From positions 4,316,776 through 4,380,775 of the forward strand of contig OZ025873.1 in assembly GCA_964019415.1 (NCBI GenBank): 64,000 nt of DNA, given 5' to 3'. The stretch comes from Ianthella basta (lineage: Eukaryota; Porifera; Demospongiae; Verongiida; Ianthellidae). A model generated the notes under the pieces. That model was not told the DNA's origin and did not search any database. It saw only the letters and a program-made list of their open reading frames with translations. Both the position numbers and the translations under genes were made by a program. Below are positions 14,901 to 24,550 of this stretch, piece by piece; positions within the stretch are counted from its first letter, which is position 1; each line of letters opens with the position of its first letter.

Positions 14901-17900
14901 TTGGGCAATGTTGCAATGTTCTTTTTCCAGCATTGCGTGAGTTGTAGAGGGGCTCTTGTGAATGGTTTCCGACACTTGACTGGCTATATGCACATGCTGC
15001 CTGTCATTTAAATGTCACATACCTGCACCTTCTCTGCTGAAACTCTCTTCCTCTGTTCTATGTATATACTTGTACCTGTTCTAATGATTGCTATTATAGC
15101 AATTCTTTGCCCATGCTTCACCTGCTGTCAGAGTGTAAACATCACTTCTGTATTTTAAATGTAATCCAATTCAAACTCCAAAACTATGGGAGAAATCCTG
15201 GAATTCTTCATCTTATCTGTTTCAGCAACAGACATTCCATCTGCCATGAAGTTATTGAGTCAGGACTGTTAATAGATGCTTGAGCACATCTGAAGAATGA
15301 AGAAGGCAACTAAATTAGCTCTCCAAATTGAATGGATTTCATTAATCCATATAAGCTACGTACATCAAGCATATGCTTGAACTTACTAATTGCTAGTGTG
15401 TAACTTACACATTTATACACATGGTTATACATTTAAAGCTTGCACGAACAATATATTTTCTAAAATATGTATGAACAGGATTAATTCCAAATTCCAGTAA
15501 ATCCCTCAGGGAAACCTCATACTTATGCATTGAATCTATTTTTATAATCCACTTTTCTCTATCCTTCTTAGAATGCAGATGAAGCCTTCACCGATCCTGC
15601 ACTAGTCTCTTTCTTCCCTGCCTACATCCCTCGGACCATCTTTGACATCTCTTTCTTTGCCATAGTCACCACTATAGGTCTGGGAGTTGTCTTTGGAATC
15701 ATCATTGATACCTTTTCTGAACTGAGAGATGAGAAGGTGAGCATCTTTCACAATTTCATTCTCACAATTTCATGTGGTGCAGAAAGTGCCCTTTCTGTAC
15801 CACATTGCACGGTTATTAATTATTGAGTGTAATGGCACAGGTTTGTCGGTCTAATAAACAGGTTGTGTTGTATTCCCTCTCTATCTGGTACTAATGCACC
15901 AATAGACTGAACTAGAGCACGCATGGTGTATGCACTAGAGTGTGTGTATAAACGTATGCCATAAATAACTTTACAGGCCCAACCTCATACTTATGCATTG
16001 AATCTATTTTTATAATCCACATTATACAGTGCTGTTTAAAATTACTTAACCATTAAACCGCACAGCACATGAGTTTGGACTAGGCCGTCTGCACGTACTC
16101 ACACGAGTCTTGCATTAACACCGCAATTGCGCAAACAGTGACGTAACATGTGATTTTTTTAGAAGACAGTTAGAAATATACAGCAGAGCACCTACATTCC
16201 ATAAACACATAGACAAGAGTCAATAAAACAATCGTTCAATAGTATATAGCATTGTCAATCATATACACTGAAGTAGTAGCGGTATATATATATATAATTA
16301 TATTTAGATTTTGGATTCAGAGATGGCCAAGAGTAGGGAATCAGGGATTGATGGAAATCTCCGATAGCGACTCCCTCTTAGGCACATGATTGAGGATCGA
16401 ATCAGTGAGAACGTTAATTGGCACCTCAGCCATCTGATGCATAGTGAGTATGGCTGCTTCCTCTTCTCCGCCAATTTGGAGGCCAATCTCTTGTAAAACA
16501 AAGTTGCAGCTTTCTCCATACCTCCTGTGGTGCTGAAAATCAAGGGGTGAATGATCCATGTTCAATCTCATTGATGCACTGCTCATATGCTCTCATTTTC
16601 ATCGTTTCATGTTGAGAATAGCATGCTTGGGGTTGGGGTTTCTAGTAGGAGAGAGCGCTAGGATTGAACACCTTGAAGTCTAAGTATGCGCTCTGATGGC
16701 CTTGTGCTGATCCCCAGAATCCCGGCCCCTTACACGTACATCAACTCTCACATTCTCATCAGTGATGGCTGTGATGTGTCTGGTAGCAAGTCCGTTGCAT
16801 GGCTGAAGGACTGGCTCAATGCTGACGTCGGAGCACACCTCGGCCAAGACAGTGGCTGCTATGTCTCTGAGTTCGTTATGCCTGTGAGTAGGAAAGGCTC
16901 CCTTAGGGCAGCTGAGGGCATGCTCCACTGAGAAAGGGGTATCACAGGCACACAATAGTGGAAGGCGAACCAGTGTCCAGCCATACCTGAGAGCAATGGC
17001 ATCCTGGAACTCGCTCCTGTTGAGGGCAAAGCCATGACTTTCCGTTGGCAGAGATGTCAACCATATGGAAGCACCCTTCTCTTGTTCAAATTGCACATTT
17101 TTCTTCAGCTTCCGGGTCAGGTGGTCTAAGAGGTCAGATGCAGCGGACTCTTGCTTTGCCCTCCTTGTCTGTGTGATCTCAGCTTTCTTTGATTTCATTT
17201 CTGAGTACAAGTCATCTTTCATTCCATACTTCTTCTCCAAGATCAGGAAAACGAGTGGAGAGGTGATGGTGTGGGAGCTTTCAAGTTTCTCATCTGCCAC
17301 AGCAGTAGGGTTGATAAGACCCATACCACCTAGACGACATGGAAGGGCAAGTATTTGTCTCTCTTCATCTGTGATGTTGTCCCAGCCTGTTAGCAGTGGA
17401 ATCATCTTGTATCGGATGACGTCTTCAAGTGGACTGAAGAGGTGAGAGACATTGGGGACTGTCCTCATGACATACTGCCACCGACTAGTCAACCCATGGG
17501 TAAGTGCAGCATAAGCTGCATGGGGATCTATTTCAGGTACCATGCACAATGTCTTCAGCTCCTTTTTCCATTGGCTAACTTTGGCCAAGATGTACTCTTC
17601 TATGAACACAGCATTGCTCAGTGCTGCACCAAGATGCTTTCGGCCACTTGTTACAAAGTTAATGCCATTGTCTTGAAACTGTTCCTGTGCATCATCTTCA
17701 CTTCCTTCTTTGACCAAGAGCCACATCGTTTTGGGATTGGGATGGTAACAATAGTTAGGGCCAATCTGTAACAATTTTACCCACCACTGATGGACTTCCT
17801 CCAAGGTCCCTCCAGCAGATGCATCATCTGCAAACCAGATTTGATGACAAGTCTTCAGTGCTCTGATGAGAGGGGTGATCCTGAAAGCAAACATGGCCAT

Positions 17901-18965
17901 GACCAGTGGATCGCCTTGCATTACTCGATCCTTCACTTGATTGCACTGTTTCTTTTTGGACATACAGGCTAGCATCTCTTCTGTACAGGTTGGTGAGGAC
18001 TGGAGCAATGGATGGGCAGATTCTATGGATGTTAAGCAATGCTAGCTGCTGGTTAAGCAGGTTAAAACACTTTGTGCATCTACAAGAATAACTGCTTGGG
18101 TATGCTCACCTTCCAGGATGGCACGCATTGCATGGACTGCAGTTTCACATCTGGCCTCCTGACCAGCGCAAAGCTGGCCAGACCCTGCAACCTCAAGAAC
18201 ATCCGATCTCACTACAGACAAAATGGCCTTGCTAATGATGCGTCTGGGTACTTCGCCAATAGCTATTGGCTGAACTCCGGGTTGCTTATCAACAGCTATG
18301 AGCCTACTGGAAGTGAAGGCGGTTATACCCACTGGATTCACATACCTTGTGCTGAGCTTCTTGGCTACCAGAGCAAGGCTGTTACAGAGACAGCTTGAGT
18401 GGAGTTTGAAGGCTGTACACATTCGTTTCCATCAATACTGTCAAATATGACCAGATGGAATTCTTCTCCTTCATCCTCCGTGATAGCTTCCAAAGAAACC
18501 TGTGCCTTGTCTGGATGTTGTATTTGAGCTCATCTAGAATTGTGCGATCTTCATTGCTGTCATTTGTTACAGGGGTGTCAACATCCAAAACCATTCCTTC
18601 ATATTTTGACAGTAGTCTAAGGGCAGACTTGACCTTTCCCTGTCTCATGAACTTTGAAAATGATTGGGCAAGCTGGTCATCTTCATCTTTAGTCTTCCTC
18701 TTGTTTACATTCAATCGCTGCTGGATACATCTACATTCAGACGCAAGCTCAGGTATTTTGCTCTCCCTCCATAGGTCCATGTGATTTTCTAGGCAAGTCT
18801 TTCATTTTCGAACGTGCAAATGGCTTCTGCAACAAAAGTGCAGGCATTGTCATTGAAGCCAGAGAGCCATAGGTTCCATTGTACTTGACTCACTATAGGC
18901 CCCGTAAAGGTGGGATTATTTGGACACGAAAGAATCTAAGCCTTCCCTAAAGTCTAAGTGAATGG

Positions 18966-19058
<93 letters not shown>

Positions 19059-22000
19059 TGTGTATGTGTTTCTGTGTGTGGTGTGTTCTGTGTGTATTCC
19101 GTTCAGTTCAATCAATTGTGCCTGTAATTATAATAGTGTATGCACATTTATGTTCAAGACCGATATCTGCATAGTTAGTTACCTATTATTGATTATCGAC
19201 CAGCAACTGAAGGGAGCAAGTGATTTGAGTTAGGGCAGCAGCCCCATGAATGTTTTTCAACTATGATTACTAGCTTGTTTACTCAAAAGTGGTTATACCA
19301 TTTATTGTTTCAGCACAACTATGATCCTCTACAGCATCACTGAAAAATTATCACTATTTTGGTTATGTGTGTTCTGCAGCACAAAGCTATAGATGATATG
19401 GAGGAAGTCTGCTTCATCTGCAATATCCCTGCTTACAAGTTTGACCGATATACAGAGGAGGTCAGTGTTTGTCATTATTATGACTAATCATTGCTTGTTT
19501 AGAGCATAAACTGTTAGCGCTGTAACATTATACTTAGAAGCTAAATTATTCTCTATCTGTGGGTTATCTATTGTCATTTCTAAAGTACACCTGGAAACAC
19601 ATGATGCAAGTCACTCATCCTGTCATTCTAGCAAGTTTATCCTTAATTTCTGGACTTCCATCTGTGGATGCCTAACACTGTCCCCTGCTATAGCTCAATA
19701 AAGCACCACCAAAAATTGAGTCACATTGTGGGGAACAACATACCCAATCATGCTACCATTCTGACACCTGTATATGTAGCCTTCAGCGTCCATCTTCAAT
19801 TATAGCCAAGCCAGTTCAATCATTGTTCCCTACATCTGCAGAACATCAGTCCAATATAGCCAATTACCTGTGAACCCTCATCCTGTGTTTTCTGGAGTCT
19901 ACTTTGAAGTAGACCATTGAACTCTATACTTTGAGGTTTTGCTGATAATCACATTGAAAGTCTTATGACTTATTAAGCACTCCAGTAACATGGGAGACTT
20001 TACAGACCCCATCCCTAGGCCTCTGCCAGCAGTATGAGCTAAATATTATTAGGCTTCCACCAGACTACATGCGGCCTACATATCTCGAACAATATACAAA
20101 TTCACAGTGGAATCTGACTTGGTGTGTGGGAAATATTATATGTTGAAAGGGACAACCATACAATAGTTAGTGGTCTGGATGGGTAATTCAACAGCTTTCA
20201 GCTCAGTGAAATGCGAAGGTACTGGCAACTGATGGAGTGTTAATTAGTCACCCATATTCAGTGCCCAGTTTCCAGTGCTACTATGCATGGTGCCCGTCCT
20301 TTAAGTAACTGAAGAATAGTGTGAGTCTGATACATAACAGAAGAGTCTGTCCATAAATTATGTCATGATTTCATACGGCCCCCAGTAACAGCATCCAGTG
20401 CTGCTTCTTGTACTATGTTATTTTTTATGTCATATGTGTATACATGACTTTTGGCATTGAAAAAACGGGCATTTGATTGGACGACGCAATGACGTGGCCG
20501 CTCTGGCAGTATTCATGTGCCTCGCAGCCAACCGTCTCTTAGACACTCTGCGCCCCTCAGTTTGGGTCTCCCAGGCGCGAAGCCCACTTGCGCAGACGTT
20601 TACTGTTATTGTCTGGTGCGAGGAAACTGCCCTGGCTATCGGCACGTGAGTATTTTTGGTTCGTTATTTGGGTACTTTAGCTGTCAGCGCTCTGGGCTGC
20701 TGAAAGCCCTTTTTCTATGGCGAAGTAAGCTATTGGGCAGAAAGCTTGCTTGGCTTCGGCACTGCCTTATTGGCTAAGGAAATACATGACCAAGCAATTC
20801 TTTTAACATGGTGTAGGTGTAGCTAGCTTTATGTATAGCTATGTGCATGCAAGTGTATGGCCAATGTCAGTGCAAATAAGATCAGCACTATACCCAGGCA
20901 GTGTCACCCAGCTGCAATCACCCAAATGGTGATGGATGGCCTGCGTTGTCTACTGGGCAACGAAATGCGGACCGAGCACAGCCGAAGGCCATGCTTGCTC
21001 GTAATATATACTCATTAGTACAAATGTTACTTGAAGTGGGCTAGTAGTGTTTTACATGATTCATGGCTTGCAACTGAGGTGTGGAGGTCAAGTTGCTGAT
21101 AAAACATGTTGATAAAATGTGAGTGCTTTATCATGCCATGAGACCCTAACATGTACTGAGTGCCATAAATGGTGTAAGGCACTCCTAGCCCAAGTTAAAT
21201 AAAATTGAGTGATATGCGAGGGCTAAAAGCTGGCCTTTTCAAGTCGTTCGACATCCAGTAATCTGAATGACTATCTTCCATCAACTAGAAGCCGATCGGT
21301 TGATTTCAATCTAACTTGTCATGTGCATTTTAGGCAGTGGGGAGGAGGGTGAAGTGAGTAGCTGTAGCAGTAACAGGTGAATGTGCTCCTCCACTGGTGA
21401 ATAGACTCTTTGTTGAGGAAGAGCAAGTTGTTGTTTACATGGTTGCTTTACCCTTAACTGCGAAGATTACAAACCACTCCACTTACTGGAGCACTCGTTG
21501 CTGCCTTCCGGAAGCAAATAATGAATATGACAGGCTTTAACGTGCAGAGTGGTGAGCCAGTCGAGCAATGGCAGAAATTTAGAGGAACAATTAAAATTGG
21601 CAACGTAAATCAAACATGACTGGCTCTACAATTCAAAGTGCAAGGAAGGCGTCAGAGTTCCTAATGTCCTTTATGGCACCCTAACATTCTTTATGGAAGT
21701 TTATGTATGGCCGTAAGGCATGCTATAGGATTATACAATATAAAGCACTCAAAATTCCTTTGATCCCCAATGCAAGTCACTATCTATCTTTAATATCCAG
21801 GGCTTTGCACACCATGTGGGCTGTGAACACAACATGTGGGACTATATCTACTTCTCCCTTGAGCTGGACAGAACAGACAGCAGTGATCAGAATGCCATTC
21901 AGTTCTATGTGCACAATCAGGTATGATATTACTAGTAATAACAAGAATGACATGTCTGCAGAGATCAAATGTTGGTGCTGCAGGGTCAAACTTATATCTC

Positions 22001-22519
22001 TACTTCGTGCAGTTTACTGATCAACGGTTTAATATGTATACTGTGTGTACAATGATAATGGTGGCCTCTTCAGTAAATCTAACTGCTTATACTGTACAGA
22101 TGGTAACATTTTCTGACCTCTCAACACATGTGTGGTTCTTTGACCTGTACGTACAGATTCAGAAGGGAATACCTCGATTCTTTCCAGTATTGAAAGCTCG
22201 CTGTCTTGAGCATGATGAGGATGAGACAAATCGCAGGCTCAGAGCTATTGAGGGTAGTGTTAATCAGATTTTGGAGCGCTCTGAGAGTGAGGTTAGTTCT
22301 ATACCCAGTGAAGGTGCATTCCCCATTTAACTACTCTTCACAAGAAGTAGCACCTAACTCTAACCCCACCCACTGCCATACATTTCAGCATTCATCATTT
22401 TCATCGCCATACTGTGGATATAATGTGTTATACTTGCACTGCAGGAGAAGAAGACTGCAAAGTCTCGATTCTTCAGGAATGAAGAAGATGCCTGGGTACA
22501 GTACAAGACCCAGAAGTAA
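775..22519 (+). CDS. ITPR-like: Gene A: IP3 receptor/RyR-superfamily channel, C-terminal part (5' end outside window)
   Basis: About 30 exons, joined by GT-AG introns with matching phases, give about 1,077 residues ending at a TAA (22517-22519). In order they encode helical solenoid repeats, an RIH-associated segment, transmembrane helices S1-S5, a pore loop, S6, a CxxC...HxxxxH zinc finger and a short charged tail. This is the family architecture of tetrameric calcium-release channels of the endoplasmic reticulum. The first visible exon matches the gene B exon at 45572, so roughly 1,540 residues lie upstream of the window. Gene B follows in the same orientation 2 kb downstream and shares almost every exon boundary, so this is a tandem duplicate. 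Oddities: the filter reads GGGGLVT, and three exons that gene B has before S1 are missing here. It could be an expressed divergent paralogue or an early pseudogene; no stop interrupts any recognised exon. Confidence 0.92.
1551..1690 (-). repeat. Decayed copy of the hammerhead-bearing repeat, reverse orientation
   Basis: Read on the minus strand it contains TTGATG, a GCCCC/GGGG stem, GAAACAG and CTGTGAG, then GGTGATCACTGGTTGCAA, in the same order as the 42.9-kb copy. The core has substitutions, so catalysis is unlikely. It lies in the gene A intron 1115-2642. Confidence 0.45.
3768..3788 (+). repeat. Poly-G run of 21
   Basis: A run of 21 G on the plus strand in the gene A intron 3374-5770, next to a small ATTACTCAG/CTGAGTAAT inverted repeat (3631-3698). 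It can form a G-quadruplex and may be length-variable or mis-assembled. A shorter run of ten G is at 85-94. Confidence 0.85.
4395..4439. repeat. Perfect 14-base inverted repeat
   Basis: CAACTGTGCGTTAT (4395-4408) and ATAACGCACAGTTG (4426-4439) flank a 17-base loop. ATAACGCA recurs twice in the next 50 bases. Confidence 0.55.
5086..5189. repeat. CG-rich hairpin MITE-like element
   Basis: AGTTATCACATGGCC at 5086-5100 pairs with GGCCATGTGATAACT at 5175-5189. Pairing continues inward through GGGCG...CGCCC and GCTAATTTA...TAAATTAGC to a GGGCGCTTCGCGCCC core. The whole 104-base unit can fold back on itself. It is in the gene A intron 3374-5770. Confidence 0.75.
8226..8402 (+). repeat. Minisatellite, about 20-base unit
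   Basis: Six or more imperfect tandem copies of a unit like GACCTGGCCTCTATTCGA. It lies in the gene A intron between exons 7999-8093 and 8631-8682. Confidence 0.75.
9440..9592 (+). repeat. Decayed copy of the hammerhead-bearing repeat
   Basis: It shares GGCTGTCTGTGGCTATTCC, GGATGACTATGGG, GATCACTG and GAGGCACCAACA with the 42.9-kb copy. The catalytic core before the helix III region is largely lost. It lies in the gene A intron between 9222 and 9850. Confidence 0.5.
9850..11338 (+). other. Gene A exons: RIH-associated domain
   Basis: Exons 9850-9999, 10088-10177, 10434-10535, 10806-10886 and 11236-11338. The motif NFFRDQPES followed by NLIGEVATFAQHYY and GNYYNQIVVFDCQ is the signature of the RIH-associated segment shared by IP3 and ryanodine receptors, where 'NFLRCQNNK...' and 'GPCHENQ' occur in vertebrate IP3R. 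The last exon encodes KTFHVMKHLCDFEG and ends one base into a codon. In gene B the next exons encode the pre-S1 linker; in gene A that stretch (11339-12309) has a long (AC)n array and no recognisable exon. Confidence 0.88.
11806..11913. repeat. (AC)n microsatellite
   Basis: An array of about 54 AC units with one interruption near 11822. It lies where gene B has its three linker exons. Confidence 0.95.
12310..14724 (+). other. Gene A exons: transmembrane helices S1-S5 and pore loop
   Basis: Exons 12310-12411 (S1, AYIFLTILLNILVLVAW), 12700-12927 (S2 region, FYLLFILGGLHFIMTLKIVF), 13212-13278, 14191-14314 (S3-S4, LLLSWSGLSLGFWGYF then NNDILQRVLRSVTKN) and 14540-14724 (S5, LFWVAMLGLVVLYIY, then the pore loop). 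The SVTKN stretch matches the IP3R S4-S5 linker SVTRN. The pore loop contains CRTLFQC and ends in GGGGLVT at 14704-14724, directly at the exon edge. The loop between S5 and the filter is short, closer to RyR length than to vertebrate IP3R. The first exon can start at 12310, or at 12312 if the second AG is used; the latter is in phase with the exon ending at 11338. Confidence 0.9.
13069..13168 (+). repeat. Tandem duplication of about 50 bases in an intron
   Basis: Two adjacent diverged units, each beginning CTTTCAGGTCTGCTT, lie in the gene A intron 12928-13211. Each unit looks like a splice acceptor but the reading frame of neighbouring exons does not use them. Confidence 0.5.
15513..16020 (+). 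repeat. 40-base perfect direct repeat around the S6 exon
   Basis: The same 40 bases (AACCTCATACTTATGCATTG onward) occur at 15513-15552, just before the S6 acceptor, and at 15981-16020, downstream of the exon. Confidence 0.9.
16300..18785 (-). mobile_element. Antisense non-LTR retrotransposon (RLE-type LINE), broken
   Basis: Minus-strand pieces read in order: a coiled N-terminal part (18780 downward), RPIxIGEVxRRIISKA-type fingers (seen as VQPIAIGEVPRRIISKAIL), QGDPL, and the palm motif WFADDAS near 17825. They are followed by a thumb (LPCRLGGMGLINP), a zinc-knuckle plus RHNELRD motif typical of restriction-like endonuclease LINEs, and a C-terminal block (KAATLFYKRLASKLAEK). The longest uninterrupted stretch is 442 codons (16680-18008). 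At least three frame changes separate the pieces, so it is inactive. This reverse-transcriptase family is common in cnidarian and sponge gene sets; I could not give it a clade name with certainty. It sits antisense in the gene A intron between the S6 and zinc-finger exons. Confidence 0.75.
18968..19099. repeat. (TG)n microsatellite
   Basis: About 43 pure TG units to 19054, then imperfect repeats. It lies just beyond the 5' side of the antisense LINE in gene A. Confidence 0.95.
19297..19346 (+). repeat. Fragment of the fold-back element flank
   Basis: ACAACTATGATCCTCTACAG and CATCACT match the sequence that follows both longer fold-back copies. Only this end is recognisable. It lies just before the gene A zinc-finger exon. 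Confidence 0.35.
20455..20780. promoter_or_regulatory. CpG-rich block inside a gene A intron
   Basis: This stretch is visibly enriched in CpG compared with the surrounding intron. It contains an ATTGG box near 20476, a CRE-like TGACGTGG near 20491 and a strong donor-like GTGAGT near 20646. It has the look of a promoter plus untranslated first exon, upstream of the three exons that encode the zinc finger half and tail of gene A. It could equally be a transposable-element remnant. Function is not shown by sequence alone. Confidence 0.3.
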
Positions 22520-23480
22520 AGAAGACAACTCCTTAGTTTAAGCCAATCCAATATAATGTAGTAGCTATACACATCCAAAGTTGGCACATTCTAGTCCTGC
22601 TGCCATATAGCATTAGATGATTCAAACTTGAGAACTGTAGCTGTAGTTTTCTTAGATAGGCAAGTTGTAGTTTGCCACTGTTTAGTTTTAAACAGGTGGT
22701 GTAGCTAATATGGTTTAGCTACATTTGTAGAAACTTTCAATGCAATTATTTGGCATATCCCTTGTAGTAGTCAAATCATTGACTCAATTCGAATCCACAC
22801 TGGCAACGCATGCGATCTTGTAGTAAATGTGTGATGAGAACTGCATGGATTGTTTGAATGGGAAAATGACATGTTATGAATGTAGCTGGTAATTATATTA
22901 GGCGAGGGCACAAGTCATGGTCATGTGATGTAATACAATCCATGACACCATTTATATACCAGACAGCTGAGCTATAGCTAGCTATATATATTCAATTCAA
23001 TTCAATTCAATTCATTATTAGAGTGTACCATGCCAGCAGTAGGCACTTAGGACACATCATAGTCCAATGTAGCACTGCACACATCATGCACCATGAAAGA
23101 TGCAGTGACACAGATGAGTATACAATGTTCAGAAAAACTGGTCAATGTTAAAGGGCGTGACAGATTGCTTGATAGCATGTATAATATAGGCATATATATA
23201 TATGCAAATTGGCATCACATCTGCAATCAATTTCCAAGGACCCCTAGAGTATCTTAATCTGTGTCAAAGATTTAGTGTGTGTATCCAGAACTTCAATTGT
23301 GCTTCAATTTTAGGATGTAGTTCGTCATTTTGACATCTTTAGGACTGTCGCTGTTAGGGTTAGAGTTTTTTGATTTCTTTAGGACTGTTGCCGTTAGAGT
23401 TAGTGTTTGCCTGTAGTTGATGGACTCGGTTTTGTGTTATTTCCTGTAAATATATATATATATATATGTGTAATCCATAT
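22520..23480. other. Intergenic spacer after gene A
   Basis: Holds the presumed 3' UTR of gene A, a short (ATTCA)n repeat near 22988-23014 and a (TA)n run before the hairpin at 23481. No clear AATAAA lies close to the stop. No gene is seen. Confidence 0.6.
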
Positions 23481-23609
23481 AGTACGGTAGGGAGGTCTAT
23501 AGCCGATATATAGGACCGAGGCGCTTACATATTTACCGAGGCGCGAAGCGCCGAGGTAAATATGAGCGCCGAGGTCCTATATAGTGGCTATAGACCGACC
23601 TACCGTACT
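23481..23609. repeat. CG-rich hairpin MITE-like element upstream of gene B
   Basis: AGTACGGTA at the left end pairs with TACCGTACT at the right. Inner pairs include GGTCTATAGCC/GGCTATAGACC and ATATAGGACC/GGTCCTATAT, around a core GGCGCGAAGCGCC. A related direct copy of GGTCTATA...ATATATAGGACC occurs near 24356-24381, so the DNA between may be part of a larger element. Confidence 0.75.
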
Positions 23610-23739
23610 TTATGTCTTATATAGTATGGTGAGTGCGCAACAGGAACGAACCTTCTGCAGCAATATCGAGCCTAGACCTCTCTGGCGACGACGCCATTTG
23701 CATTCCATAAGCGCCTGCATTACGTCTACGCCACCATTG

Positions 23740-23830
23740 CATTCAGTAGACGCCTCCGTGACGTCACAACAAGCTTCAGGGCTGACCAATGAGAATACTG
23801 CGCGCCTATTGGCAGTACGCTGACCAATGA
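23740..23830 (+). promoter_or_regulatory. CRE and three CCAAT boxes upstream of gene B
   Basis: A perfect palindromic cAMP-response element TGACGTCA is at 23759-23766. CCAAT boxes are at 23786-23790 (plus), 23808-23812 (minus, ATTGG) and 23824-23828 (plus). The first and third sit in a near-duplicated module, GCTGACCAATGAGA. The block lies in CpG-rich DNA about 0.75 kb before the gene B start codon, a plausible core promoter position. It directly follows a hairpin element, so the block could instead be element-derived. Confidence 0.5.
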
Positions 23831-24039
23831 GATTACCGAATTCAAAATAATGCACAGTCAGCAGTTTTGGTTGTGGCCGTGACAGGGTGCTGGACGGAGA
23901 GTCCTGAAAACGCTTCTTTTCTGGCAGAACACCGACTTCGATGCGGACTCAGAACTAGAGGGGACAATTTTAACCACATTTGAGAGCTTTCGACGATATC
24001 CAGCTGGACTTTGTGTTCGTCATCTGAAGAAGTCGCTCA

Positions 24040-24550
24040 ACGGACCGTGTCTGCGCGTCTTCCACGCCATAGTTTCGCGCAACAGAGCCGGACTCAGTGC
24101 TCGGTTCCTAGAATACGTTCCTTTACGCATGTATCTTGTCCAACTGACTTTCCTTCGTGCGACGATTTTTAGCGGTCGCGTTTTTTCTTGGAGCGTCAAG
24201 ATCCTCCGCAGCACTGATTGTCACGGCCACAGTGAAATGGTAAGACTGCTTTGCCTGACAGTACACACATTTGGCTCTGGTTTCATTACATTCCTTCTTG
24301 ATATCAGACCTGTTGCGCAATCAGAGCTTTGATATCGTGATATCAGACCTCTTTTCAGGTCTATATCACATATATAGGACCACCTGCCAATGCACACGTT
24401 TGTGAGGGGTCGTTGATCTGCGATGGCTCACACGGGAGTCTCAAGTCAATGTGAACAAATATAGCAAAATTTTGTTAGTCACGTGTGGGTGCTGCAAACA
24501 CCTGACTACTGTTTACATAGGACAAACCCCATAGCCATTGCCCTATCACC
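24040..24550 (+). promoter_or_regulatory. Probable 5' leader region of gene B
   Basis: The 500 bases before the gene B ATG are richer in CpG than the introns and lack long open frames in the gene's direction. A good donor-like GTAAGA follows AAATG at about 24239, so a non-coding first exon may end there, but no clear acceptor is visible before the ATG. The ATG at 24551 has the context CACCATGG. This is inference from composition and position. Confidence 0.4.

Larger units (their letters stand above)
15572..22519 (+). other. Gene A exons: S6, C-terminal zinc finger and tail
   Basis: Exons 15572-15736, 19380-19460, 21801-21920, 22157-22291 and 22445-22519. The first encodes S6, with GVVFGIIIDTFSELRDEK matching IP3R GVIIDTFADLRSEK and RyR GLIIDAFGELRDQ. 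The second gives EEVCFICNIPAYKFDRY, the CxxC half of the family zinc finger. The third gives HHVGCEHNMWDYIYF, the HxxxxH half with the nearly invariant EHNMW. The last two encode a predicted helical tail (IPRFFPVLKARCL..., compare IP3R LDWFPRMRAMSL) and the stop. All metal ligands are present. The intron 15737-19379 contains an antisense LINE and a (TG)n array; the intron 19461-21800 contains a CpG-rich block. Confidence 0.92.

Noticed and set aside
20430-20777. Open frames on both strands in the CpG-rich block of the gene A intron
   Set aside because: CpG-rich sequence with few stops; arginine/leucine-rich translation without any recognised motif.
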